This document shows, in pieces, positions 1 through 4,899 of a DNA stretch of 6,108 nucleotides. The position numbers were made by a program, and so were the translations under genes. This DNA is from CAYRZL01 sp964428795 (GTDB taxonomy: Bacteria; Bacillota; Clostridia; Lachnospirales; Lachnospiraceae): positions 1 to 6,108 of the forward strand of contig CAYRZL010000123.1 of NCBI GenBank assembly GCA_964428795.1, written 5' to 3'. Under the pieces are notes generated by a model, which saw only the letters and a program-made list of their open reading frames with translations, did no database searches and had not been told where the DNA came from. How positions within the stretch are numbered: the stretch's first letter is position 1; each line of letters begins with the position of its first letter.

Positions 1-21
1 ATTCCTGTCCTTTTCCAAAGT

Positions 22-34
22 GGGATTTTATCCC
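22..34. other. Small stem-loop downstream of the Rpn gene
   Basis: GGGAT and ATCCC form a perfect 5-bp stem around a 3-nt loop, just downstream of the stop codon of the Rpn-family gene. No T-tract follows it on the minus strand, so it does not qualify as an intrinsic terminator. The remaining bases to the left edge hold no gene. Confidence 0.25.
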
Positions 35-48
35 TTCGTATGCATCTG

Positions 49-324
49 TCATTCTTCCATGTCAGTAGGGCAATCTAATGGATTCAGAATAGCCAGAATC
101 TCTTTGGCAGATTTGTCCGGATTCTGCTGCACTGCCTGATAGAGAGGTTTCAGTTTGCTGACTGTTGTTTCCAGTTCATCGGCAGAGATTTCAAGACTTT
201 TACCCCGAGTGATCTTTTTTTGCACCTGTGAAATCAGGCGCAAATAGTCACCTTGTTCGATGCCCTCTGTAATACCCTCCTGTTTTGCCTCCATTTTTTC
301 TTCTAATTCGCGTAAATATCTCAT
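49..324 (-). CDS. Candidate intragenic C-terminal product of the Rpn gene (RpnS-like), 91 aa
   Basis: Met214 of the Rpn protein is encoded by an ATG at 324-322, preceded after 8 nt by GAGG (333-336), a plausible ribosome binding site. Initiation here would make a 91-aa protein beginning MRYLREL that lacks the nuclease core and holds only the charged helical C-terminal domain. In E. coli, internal starts in rpn genes make small proteins that inhibit the full-length nuclease; that is established for those genes, and its extension to this one is inference. A second, weaker candidate is an in-frame TTG (codon 241) behind AAGGTGA. A GAGG within a coding frame can arise by chance, so confidence is low. 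Confidence 0.25.
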   Translation of the reverse strand: MRYLRELEEKMEAKQEGITEGIEQGDYLRLISQVQKKITRGKSLEISADELETTVSKLKPLYQAVQQNPDKSAKEILAILNPLDCPTDMEE

Positions 325-963
325 TCCAAATTCCTCGCTTTGCTTTACCTTACGCACCTGTCTGTGGATCTGTCTGATGTGTTCGCTGCCCGATCTATCG
401 GCATTCTCATCTGTAGTGTTTTCAAGATAATGAAGAAAATCCACCAGTTCCTTTGATACCTCATTTTCATTTTTGCCCCGTGTGTTCAGAAAGATCCGGG
501 TAGCGCCGTCCGGAAGCTGTAAATCAGGCACTTCCACACATTTTGGTGTAAAAGTATACCGGTACTTTCCATAACCGAACAGGTCAAAGGGCATGATAAA
601 AATGATGAAGGTATCATTCAAATCATTATAATTCTGGATGCCGGCTTCCAATAGCCCCGTATCCAGAAGAGCCTGGTAATACCGGCTTCTTTTTGGAAGA
701 TCGGGTTTGCGCTCCCCCTGCATTTCGGAATCATACACGTTGCCTTCGGCATCAAAACTGACGATGTCCATCCGTACGGATCGCATCAGAGGTGAAATGC
801 GGAACTCCTTTTCAGCTTCATTCCATGCCAGTAGGGGAATGTCCTTTCCGAATATGATAGAAAGAGCTGCCCTGGCTGCCGCATCATCCTCCATAACTGC
901 ATCGTACAGAAAACGACTGGTAAGATTCAGGTCCTTCAACGGTTTCAACTTTTGTTTGTTCAA
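49..963 (-). CDS. Rpn family PD-(D/E)XK nuclease / putative transposase (PDDEXK_2), 304 aa
   Basis: Members of this family (Pfam PDDEXK_2, often annotated as putative transposase) are DNA endonucleases; the E. coli Rpn proteins promote RecA-independent recombination and some act in phage defence. Visible here: an N-terminal LKDLNLTSRFLYDAVMED segment (residues 9-26), the nuclease core with D66 in RMDIVSF and E80/Q82 in YDSEMQ (a D...ExQ form of the PD-(D/E)XK signature), KRSRYYQALLD (91-101), a hydrophobic FIIFIMPFDLFGYGKYRYTF block (119-138) and IFLNTRGK (157-164). The C-terminal third (about 185-304) is charged, helical and more variable, as is usual in the family. The start is a TTG (963-961) with an AAGGAG ribosome binding site 6 nt upstream; a TGA in frame four codons upstream excludes a longer protein. 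It has its own promoter and a long leader. All catalytic positions seem intact and the length is normal. The cellular role is inferred only; no transposon ends are seen, so autonomous mobility is not supported. Confidence 0.9.
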   Translation of the reverse strand: MNKQKLKPLKDLNLTSRFLYDAVMEDDAAARAALSIIFGKDIPLLAWNEAEKEFRISPLMRSVRMDIVSFDAEGNVYDSEMQGERKPDLPKRSRYYQALLDTGLLEAGIQNYNDLNDTFIIFIMPFDLFGYGKYRYTFTPKCVEVPDLQLPDGATRIFLNTRGKNENEVSKELVDFLHYLENTTDENADRSGSEHIRQIHRQVRKVKQSEEFGMRYLRELEEKMEAKQEGITEGIEQGDYLRLISQVQKKITRGKSLEISADELETTVSKLKPLYQAVQQNPDKSAKEILAILNPLDCPTDMEE

Positions 964-1039
964 CTTTTTCTCCTTTCATTTTAACATATTTGATTTGATA
1001 TTGAAAGATATCCGGCATTAGAATTTCAAAGTCACGCAT
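884..1039 (-). other. Short leader ORF overlapping the Rpn start, 51 codons
   Basis: An ATG at 1039-1037 opens a 51-codon frame (MRDFEILMPDIFQYQ...) that runs through the Rpn ribosome binding site and about 80 nt into the Rpn gene in a different frame, ending at TGA (886-884). It also contains two more in-frame ATGs (1018 and 979). I recognise no homology. The first ATG has no convincing ribosome binding site and sits inside a small hairpin (1034-1046). It could be a regulatory upstream ORF or simply chance; chance is more likely. Confidence 0.12.
970..975 (-). promoter_or_regulatory. Ribosome binding site that sets the TTG start of the Rpn gene
   Basis: AAGGAG on the minus strand lies 6 nt before the TTG codon at 963-961. 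The upstream in-frame codons run into TGA, and the nearby ATG at 979-977 is out of frame, so TTG is the best-supported start. A TTG start with a good Shine-Dalgarno suggests moderated translation. Confidence 0.7.
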
Positions 1040-1072
1040 TTTGCGTAAGAATCATAGATTAACGAATGTTAA
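997..1072 (-). other. Three small stem-loops in the Rpn leader
   Basis: Within the roughly 134-nt leader between the Rpn promoter and its start are three short perfect inverted repeats: TTAAC/GTTAA (1059-1063 with 1068-1072), ACGCA/TGCGT (1034-1038 with 1042-1046) and GATAT/ATATC (997-1001 with 1008-1012). Each stem is only 5 bp. The DNA is A/T-rich, so some may be chance. No known riboswitch class is recognised. Confidence 0.3.
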
Positions 1073-1103
1073 AAAGAAATATAGAAATTAAATGCCTGAA
1101 TTT

Positions 1104-1132
1104 ACTATAACAGATGTGAACAGAAAATGCAA
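1104..1132 (-). promoter_or_regulatory. Sigma-A type promoter for the Rpn gene
   Basis: On the minus strand, TTGCAT (1132-1127) and TATAGT (1109-1104) are separated by exactly 17 nt, and the -10 is extended by TGT (1112-1110). Predicted transcription start is about 1097, giving a leader of about 134 nt before the TTG codon. It lies downstream of a minus-facing terminator, which fits an independent transcription unit. Confidence 0.6.
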
Positions 1133-1157
1133 AGGTTAATAAATTATTGAAGATCGC

Positions 1158-1212
1158 AAAATAATAAAAAATGCAAACAACGGACATGGGAATTTTCCCG
1201 CATCCGTCGTTT
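1158..1212 (-). terminator. Intrinsic terminator facing minus
   Basis: Arms at 1175-1192 and 1195-1212 pair over about 18 positions (GGGAA/TTCCC and ACGGA/TCCGT blocks inside AAAC/GTTT). The hairpin is followed on the minus strand by GCA and a T-tract (six T at 1171-1166, then TATTATTTT-like bases). The imperfect positions are three G-U wobbles plus one mismatch if read as minus-strand RNA, but three A-C mismatches as plus-strand RNA, so the structure is suited to minus-strand transcripts. It would end the transporter remnant unit and any read-through from the upstream ribonuclease gene. Confidence 0.75.
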
Positions 1213-1261
1213 ACTTAGAAATATTAGTCCTGAACAGTTACAGAACATCTATCTTTCTTCT

Positions 1262-1416
1262 TCAAATCTGCTTCATAAATATACAGGCAATGATCAGTGT
1301 AATCCCTTCAGTAATCGGGAAGGTTACCCATTCCAGCCATATGAGATCCATAGAATGCCCCACAATCAACCAGATGGTATTTACAATTCCACTTTGTATG
1401 TGATATTACTATCCAT
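1262..1416 (-). pseudogene. Remnant of a membrane transporter, possibly MATE family, with the middle deleted
   Basis: A strong AGGAGG (1430-1425) sits 8 nt before an ATG (1416-1414) that opens only an 11-codon frame, MDSNITYKVEL, ending at TAA (1383-1381). Overlapping it in another frame, 1405-1262 reads 47 codons that end in a hydrophobic stretch, LIVGHSMDLIWLEWVTFP then ITEGITLIIACIFMK, and a TGA. That segment resembles the last transmembrane helix of MATE multidrug/cation efflux proteins (a G-H...W...FPI.E pattern followed by a helix and a basic end). The simplest reading is that a full transporter lost about its whole interior, leaving its start and its tail out of frame. Ribosome binding site, start, tail and downstream terminator are all spaced as for a normal gene. 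The MATE assignment is from memory of the family pattern and is not certain. Confidence 0.4.
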
Positions 1417-1422
1417 ATGGAT

Positions 1423-1479
1423 AACCTCCTTTGTTCTTAATGCGGTTGGCGAACCAACATTATTGTAACATTGGAGGTT
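1423..1479 (-). promoter_or_regulatory. Structured leader: anti-Shine-Dalgarno repeat around two alternative hairpins
   Basis: On the minus strand, AACCTCC (1479-1473) is a perfect complement of GGAGGTT (1429-1423), the ribosome binding site of the remnant ORF. Between them, GTTGG-TTCG-CCAAC (1458-1445) makes a perfect 5-bp stem closed by a UUCG loop. The same GTTGG can instead pair upstream as CCAATGTTA/TAATGTTGG (1474-1466 with 1462-1454, two G-U wobbles). The two hairpins exclude each other. If transcription starts from the -10 at 1467-1462, the upstream arm would not be in the RNA, so this regulation would need an earlier start. Confidence 0.3.
1462..1470 (-). promoter_or_regulatory. Possible extended -10 promoter of the transporter remnant
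   Basis: TG-T-TACAAT on the minus strand (1470-1462) matches an extended -10 element; the only candidate -35 (TTCAGT-like) is poor. It would start transcription near 1455, placing a UUCG hairpin at the very 5' end of the RNA, about 40 nt before the remnant ATG. Confidence 0.3.
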
Positions 1480-1482
1480 TTT

Positions 1483-1506
1483 TACTGAATGATTTCAGTA
1501 TTTTTT
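1483..1506 (+). terminator. Plus-facing hairpin with T-tract
   Basis: TACTGAA (1483-1489) and TTCAGTA (1494-1500) form a perfect 7-bp stem with a TGAT loop, followed on the plus strand by TTTTTT (1501-1506). Read on the minus strand the hairpin is flanked by A-runs, so it cannot serve as an intrinsic terminator for the ribonuclease gene ending at 1564. No plus-strand gene is known here. The stem is A/T-rich and weak. Confidence 0.3.
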
Positions 1507-1520
1507 ACTGCACTTTTCCT

Positions 1521-1541
1521 CTTACGATTCGGTAAGTTTTT
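1521..1541 (+). terminator. Second small plus-facing hairpin with T-tract
   Basis: CTTAC (1521-1525) and GTAAG (1532-1536) form a perfect 5-bp stem with a 6-nt loop, followed by TTTTT on the plus strand. It is short and may be chance, but it is the second plus-facing hairpin with a T-tract within 60 nt. Confidence 0.2.
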
Positions 1542-1563
1542 CCGTTATACTTCACATTTATGG

Positions 1564-3162
1564 TTACCGATCCCATTTATCACACAATGCATTGATCTGA
1601 TCTGCAAACTTCGCCATATCCTTGTTTGCGATCTCCCGATTCTTCTGAATAACTGCGATCAGGCGCTGACCTGCTGCAAGCAGACGGTCGAATACAGTGT
1701 GAGTGGTCTTAACCTTCGCCTTCTTCTCCACACGCTTGCGGCTGCCCTGAGCCACCATTGCATTCCGGCACAGATCATAGATATCTCCACTGTAAGGTGC
1801 GGATGCCTCCACTCCTGTCACACCGGAAAGATGTGCCGCAAACTCATCACACACTGCATCTTCTCCATGCACCACAAAGATACGACGCGGTTTTTCTTTG
1901 ATACCTTCTACCCATGCGGTCAGATGATCTCTGTCTGCATGACCGCTGATACCCGGCAGATTCAAAATCTCTGCACGGACCTGCACGGTCTCTCCGAACA
2001 GCTTCACCTCATCCGCACCGTTTAACAGCATATTACCCAGTGTTCCCGGCACCTGATAACCGACAAACACGACCGTGCACTCTTCCCGCCATAAATTATG
2101 TTTCAGGTGATGGCGGATCCTGCCTGCCTCACACATACCGGAGGCAGAGATAATAACCTTCGGCTTTTTATCAAAATTGATCGCTTTCGAATCATCACTG
2201 GTAACCGATTGCTTCAATCCCGGAAACTGAATCGGATTGACTCCGTTTTGAATCATCTCCAGATCCTCTTCCCGAAAACATTCCAGCACATTTTTATTAA
2301 AAATATTGGTTGCCTCAACTGCAAGCGGACTGTCTACATATACTTCAAAATTCTGGAAGGATGACAGCAGATGCTTCTGCTTGATCTCCCGCATATAATA
2401 CAGCATCTCCTGTGTACGTCCCACGGAAAACGCCGGGATCACCACATTTCCGCCTCTCGCAAATGTCTTTGCCAGAACATATGCCAGCTCCGCCGCATAG
2501 TTTGGCGGCACATCGTGATTGCGGTTTCCATAGGTGGATTCTATGATCAGATAATCTGCCGATTCCGGCACTTCCGGATCCCGGATCAAAGCCCTGTTTC
2601 CATTTCCCAAATCTCCGGAAAATACCAGCTTACAGGTTTCTTCCCCCTCTTTTGCCCAGATTTCAATAAAAGAAGAACCAAGCAGGTGTCCTGCGTCACG
2701 AAAACAAACGGTGATCTCATCACAAACCTGCACCTTCTTCCCGTAATCACAGGGTACAAAATAATTCAGCACACCCTGGGCATCATTCATCGTATACATG
2801 GGAACTACCTCTGGGCGGCCTGCACGACGCGCCTTCCGGTTCTTCCACTCCGCCTCAAACGCCTGAATATGTGCACTGTCCTTCAGCATAATATTACAGA
2901 GCTGTGTAGTAGCATTTGTAGCAAAAATCTGCCCGCGAAATCCCCGTGCATACAACAGCGGCAGCAAGCCGGAATGATCGATATGAGCATGTGTCACAAA
3001 CACATAATCAATTGCGGCAGCATTCACAGGGATATCCTGATTTTCATAAATATCCGCCCCCTGTTCCATTCCGCAATCCACCAGAATGTGTTTCTCACCA
3101 ACCTCAAGATAATGACAGCTTCCCGTCACTTCATGAGCAGCACCAATAAATTCCAAACGCAT
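1564..3162 (-). CDS. Beta-CASP metallo-beta-lactamase ribonuclease, 532 aa
   Basis: A cytoplasmic zinc-dependent RNA-processing or RNA-degrading nuclease of the beta-CASP group, related to CPSF-73-like and Thermus TTHA0252-type enzymes rather than to RNase J. Metal ligands are in place: HAHIDH (58-63), H159 in DAGH and D184 in FSGDLGNG. The beta-CASP motifs follow: E208 (IIESTYGNR, motif A), H408 (GISGHAD, motif B) and H432 (VVHGE, motif C), with the RNA-specificity segment at about 335-440 including SGMCEAGRIRHHLKH (341-355). Residues from about 462 form an extra basic, helical tail, which makes the protein about 100 residues longer than the 431-aa Thermus enzyme. The start at MRLEF is chosen because AGGAGG (3174-3169) lies 6 nt upstream; a longer in-frame version from 3216 or 3198 would begin upstream of, or inside, the -10 box. 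It has its own promoter and follows a terminator, so it is not part of the nifS operon. The RNA substrate is unknown. Confidence 0.93.
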   Translation of the reverse strand: MRLEFIGAAHEVTGSCHYLEVGEKHILVDCGMEQGADIYENQDIPVNAAAIDYVFVTHAHIDHSGLLPLLYARGFRGQIFATNATTQLCNIMLKDSAHIQAFEAEWKNRKARRAGRPEVVPMYTMNDAQGVLNYFVPCDYGKKVQVCDEITVCFRDAGHLLGSSFIEIWAKEGEETCKLVFSGDLGNGNRALIRDPEVPESADYLIIESTYGNRNHDVPPNYAAELAYVLAKTFARGGNVVIPAFSVGRTQEMLYYMREIKQKHLLSSFQNFEVYVDSPLAVEATNIFNKNVLECFREEDLEMIQNGVNPIQFPGLKQSVTSDDSKAINFDKKPKVIISASGMCEAGRIRHHLKHNLWREECTVVFVGYQVPGTLGNMLLNGADEVKLFGETVQVRAEILNLPGISGHADRDHLTAWVEGIKEKPRRIFVVHGEDAVCDEFAAHLSGVTGVEASAPYSGDIYDLCRNAMVAQGSRKRVEKKAKVKTTHTVFDRLLAAGQRLIAVIQKNREIANKDMAKFADQINALCDKWDR

Positions 3163-3168
3163 AGTACC

Positions 3169-3174
3169 CCTCCT
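3169..3174 (-). promoter_or_regulatory. Strong ribosome binding site of the beta-CASP ribonuclease gene
   Basis: AGGAGG on the minus strand, 6 nt before the ATG at 3162-3160. This fixes the start at MRLEF and excludes the upstream in-frame ATGs. Confidence 0.85.
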
Positions 3175-3196
3175 TTTAACCTTAAAATCCTTTTTC

Positions 3197-3226
3197 ATTA
3201 TACACCAAAACTCCAAATAATGTGTA
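3197..3226 (-). promoter_or_regulatory. Sigma-A type promoter of the beta-CASP ribonuclease gene
   Basis: A perfect TATAAT (3202-3197) is preceded, after an 18-nt spacer, by TACACA (3226-3221), a 4 of 6 match to TTGACA. Predicted start near 3190 gives a leader of about 28 nt that contains the AGGAGG. It lies between the operon terminator and the ribonuclease start, as expected for a separate transcription unit. Confidence 0.65.
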
Positions 3227-3257
3227 CTTCCGTTAAATTTTTTTATCTTTTATGTCG

Positions 3258-3300
3258 AAAAAATGGCAGGTGCTCCACAACTGAAACACCTGCCATTTTA
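3258..3300 (-). terminator. Intrinsic terminator of the nifS-nifU-mnmA operon
   Basis: AAAATGGCAGGTG and CACCTGCCATTTT (3260-3272 with 3287-3299) form a perfect 13-bp stem. In minus-strand RNA it extends by five more pairs, including G-U wobbles, to a GUUG loop, and is followed by UUUUUU (3263-3258). It begins about 14 nt past the mnmA stop codon. The extra wobble pairs form only in the minus-strand transcript, which agrees with the gene direction. An A/T-rich flank on the other side might allow weak plus-strand function. Confidence 0.93.
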
Positions 3301-3313
3301 CGATTTTTCATTT

Positions 3314-4390
3314 CTATCCTTTGATGATCACGCCGCCGCCAGCCACATAATCTCCGTCGTAGAGCACCAATGCCTGTCCCGGCGTCGGAGCCCTTTGAGG
3401 TCTTTCAAACACACATTCCAGTGCATCTTCGCCTATCATATGTACCTGACATATATCGCCTCTGTGACTGTATCTTATCTTACCCAGGTATTTTTTTTCG
3501 GGGTCGAAACACTCCTCTGACATAAAATTCAGATTGTTTGCCAGAATCCTTGTGGTAAACAGATCTTCATTCGATCCCAGCACAACCTCATTCGTCTCGG
3601 GACGAATCCCGGTGACAAACACGGGATATCCCACAGCAATGCCAAGTCCCTTGCGCTGACCTATGGTGTAGTGAGTGATTCCTTTGTGTTCACCCAATAT
3701 ATTCCCTTCTGTGTCCACGAAATATCCGGGACAGACCTCTGCTCCCGACTCGCGGGCAATAAATCCTGCGTAATCGCCATCCGGCACAAAACAAATATCC
3801 ATGCTTTCCGCCTTGTGTGCCACAGGAAGCCCCGCTTCCTCTGCTATCCTGCGGATTTCGTCTTTATCAAACTCACCGACCGGCATCAGAGTATATGCAA
3901 GCTGCTCCTGCGTCAGATTATAAAGGGCATAGGTCTGATCCTTTGCGGCAGTAGCTGACATTCTCAGAGTGTATCTGCCATTTGGAAGCTGTTTTACTCT
4001 CGCATAATGTCCGGTAGCAATATAATCTGCACCGATCTCAAGACTTCGCCTCAGCAAAGACTCCCATTTCACATATCGGTTGCAGGCAATACAGGGATTT
4101 GGCGTACTCCCGTGCAAATAGGAATCCACAAAATAGTCGATGACATTTTCCTGAAATTCTTTTCTGAAATTCATCACATAATAAGGAATCCCAAGCCTTT
4201 CTGCCACCCGTCTCGCGTCATCCACAGCAGAAAGTCCGCAGCAGCCTCCGTTTTCCTCCTGAGCTTCCACAGACTCCTCCTGCCAAATCTGCATCGTAAC
4301 GCCGATGACCTCATATCCCTGTTTTTGTAAAAGCAGAGCCGCCACGGAAGAGTCCACTCCTCCTGACATGCCTACCACTACTTTTTTCAT
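3314..4390 (-). CDS. mnmA: tRNA-specific 2-thiouridylase MnmA, 358 aa
   Basis: MnmA adenylates uridine 34 of tRNA-Lys, tRNA-Glu and tRNA-Gln with ATP and inserts sulfur at C2, which supports accurate decoding at the wobble position. The ATP-binding PP-loop SGGVDS is at 9-14. The Firmicutes-style GGCCGLSAVDDARRVA segment is at 48-63. STPNPCIACNRYVKW (95-109) carries C103, equivalent to the catalytic E. coli C102, and an additional C100 where the E. coli enzyme has aspartate. C200 in MDICFVPDGDY (198-207 region) matches the second catalytic cysteine. ATGHYAR (126-131), YTIGQRKGLG (241-250) and the C-terminal RAPTPGQALVLYDGD (333-347) are typical. Length is normal for the family. The ATG overlaps the nifU stop (TAATG), and GGAGG (4405-4401) lies 10 nt upstream, suggesting translational coupling. 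As last gene of the operon with a cysteine desulfurase, its sulfur donor is probably NifS, as YrvO is for MnmA in Bacillus subtilis. Confidence 0.97.
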   Translation of the reverse strand: MKKVVVGMSGGVDSSVAALLLQKQGYEVIGVTMQIWQEESVEAQEENGGCCGLSAVDDARRVAERLGIPYYVMNFRKEFQENVIDYFVDSYLHGSTPNPCIACNRYVKWESLLRRSLEIGADYIATGHYARVKQLPNGRYTLRMSATAAKDQTYALYNLTQEQLAYTLMPVGEFDKDEIRRIAEEAGLPVAHKAESMDICFVPDGDYAGFIARESGAEVCPGYFVDTEGNILGEHKGITHYTIGQRKGLGIAVGYPVFVTGIRPETNEVVLGSNEDLFTTRILANNLNFMSEECFDPEKKYLGKIRYSHRGDICQVHMIGEDALECVFERPQRAPTPGQALVLYDGDYVAGGGVIIKG

Positions 4391-4833
4391 TAATATTCTT
4401 CCTCCGGAGCTTCCTCATGCTCACTGATATCAGTGACAGGCCTCTCCAGTCCCTCGATAACGATTCCATGCTTCTCAGCATAATCCCAGAGCGCTGCATG
4501 AATCGCTTCCTCTGCCAGCAGAGAACAGTGCACTTTTACCGGCGGAAGTCCGTCCAGCGCTTCCATAACCGCCTTGTTGGTCACTTCCATCGCTTCCTGA
4601 ACCGTCTTGCCTTTTACCATCTCTGTCGCCATACTGCTGGTTGCAACTGCCGCACCGCAGCCAAAGGTTTTAAATTTCACATCCTGAATGATCTGATTAT
4701 CGTCAATATCAAGATATATACGCATGATATCGCCGCATTTTGCATTACCAACCGTTCCCACACCGCTGGCGCCTTCTATCTCTCCCACATTTCGGGGATT
4801 CTGAAAATGATCCATTACTTTCTCTGAATACAT
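4390..4833 (-). CDS. nifU: Fe-S cluster assembly scaffold NifU/IscU-type, 147 aa
   Basis: A cytoplasmic scaffold on which iron and NifS-derived sulfur are assembled into Fe-S clusters before transfer to target proteins. It consists of the N-terminal NifU domain only, without the ferredoxin-like and C-terminal domains of nitrogenase NifU. The ligands are C33 and D35 (AKCGD), C59 (FGCGAAVATSSMA) and H102-C103 (VHCSLLAEEA). Spacing between the second and third cysteines is 44 residues, as in IscU, so it lacks the insertion typical of SufU. LPPVK (96-100), the HscA-binding motif of IscU, is kept. The tail (residues about 128-147) is acidic. The start is MYSEKVMDHF at 4833, with an AGGTGAG-like ribosome binding site just upstream; a longer GTG-started frame from 4899 would add 22 lysine-rich residues unlike the family. 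It lies 66 nt after nifS and shares one base with mnmA. Confidence 0.95.
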   Translation of the reverse strand: MYSEKVMDHFQNPRNVGEIEGASGVGTVGNAKCGDIMRIYLDIDDNQIIQDVKFKTFGCGAAVATSSMATEMVKGKTVQEAMEVTNKAVMEALDGLPPVKVHCSLLAEEAIHAALWDYAEKHGIVIEGLERPVTDISEHEEAPEEEY

Positions 4834-4837
4834 ATAT

Positions 4838-4862
4838 CTCACCTTTTCTTTCTTTTTTTTTT
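4838..4862 (-). promoter_or_regulatory. Ribosome binding site and A-rich leader of nifU
   Basis: GGTGAG (4843-4838) precedes the nifU ATG by 4 nt, or AGGTG by 6 nt. Immediately upstream is a purine tract with ten A in a row (4862-4853), which could slip during replication or transcription and may help ribosome loading. Confidence 0.5.
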
Positions 4863-4876
4863 CACTTGGAACTTTT

Positions 4877-4885
4877 ATTATATCA
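4877..4885 (-). promoter_or_regulatory. Possible internal promoter for nifU-mnmA
   Basis: TG-A-TATAAT on the minus strand (4885-4877) is a perfect extended -10 box in the nifS-nifU gap. There is no good -35. Transcription would begin near 4870, giving a leader of about 37 nt, and would allow nifU and mnmA to be made without nifS. A/T-rich gaps produce such matches by chance. Confidence 0.35.
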
Positions 4886-4899
4886 AATATGACAGACAC

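Noticed and set aside
49..963. Rpn gene as part of an insertion sequence
   Set aside because: Although the family is often named transposase, I see no terminal inverted repeats or target-site duplication around it, and it has its own promoter and leader like a resident gene.
923..967. Repeat of AAAAGTTGAA at the Rpn start
   Set aside because: Two close copies followed by a GTTGAA exist, but they encode ordinary lysine/leucine codons in an A-rich start region; too short to call a functional repeat.
1489..2025. A 178-codon plus-strand open frame
   Set aside because: It lies mostly antisense to the beta-CASP gene, begins without a ribosome binding site, and its translation is Cys/His-rich and low in family resemblance, as for an antisense shadow.
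3163..3216. Longer N-terminus of the beta-CASP protein (MEFWCIMKK...)
   Set aside because: The upstream ATGs lie upstream of or inside the TATAAT box, whereas the ATG at 3162 has an ideal AGGAGG.
2371..3324. A 317-codon plus-strand open frame
   Set aside because: It is antisense to the beta-CASP gene and runs through the promoter and the operon terminator; no start signals and no recognisable domain.
4834..4899. Longer NifU from a GTG at 4899
   Set aside because: It would begin right at the nifS stop without a ribosome binding site and add a lysine-rich segment absent from the family; MYSEKVMDHF is the conserved beginning.
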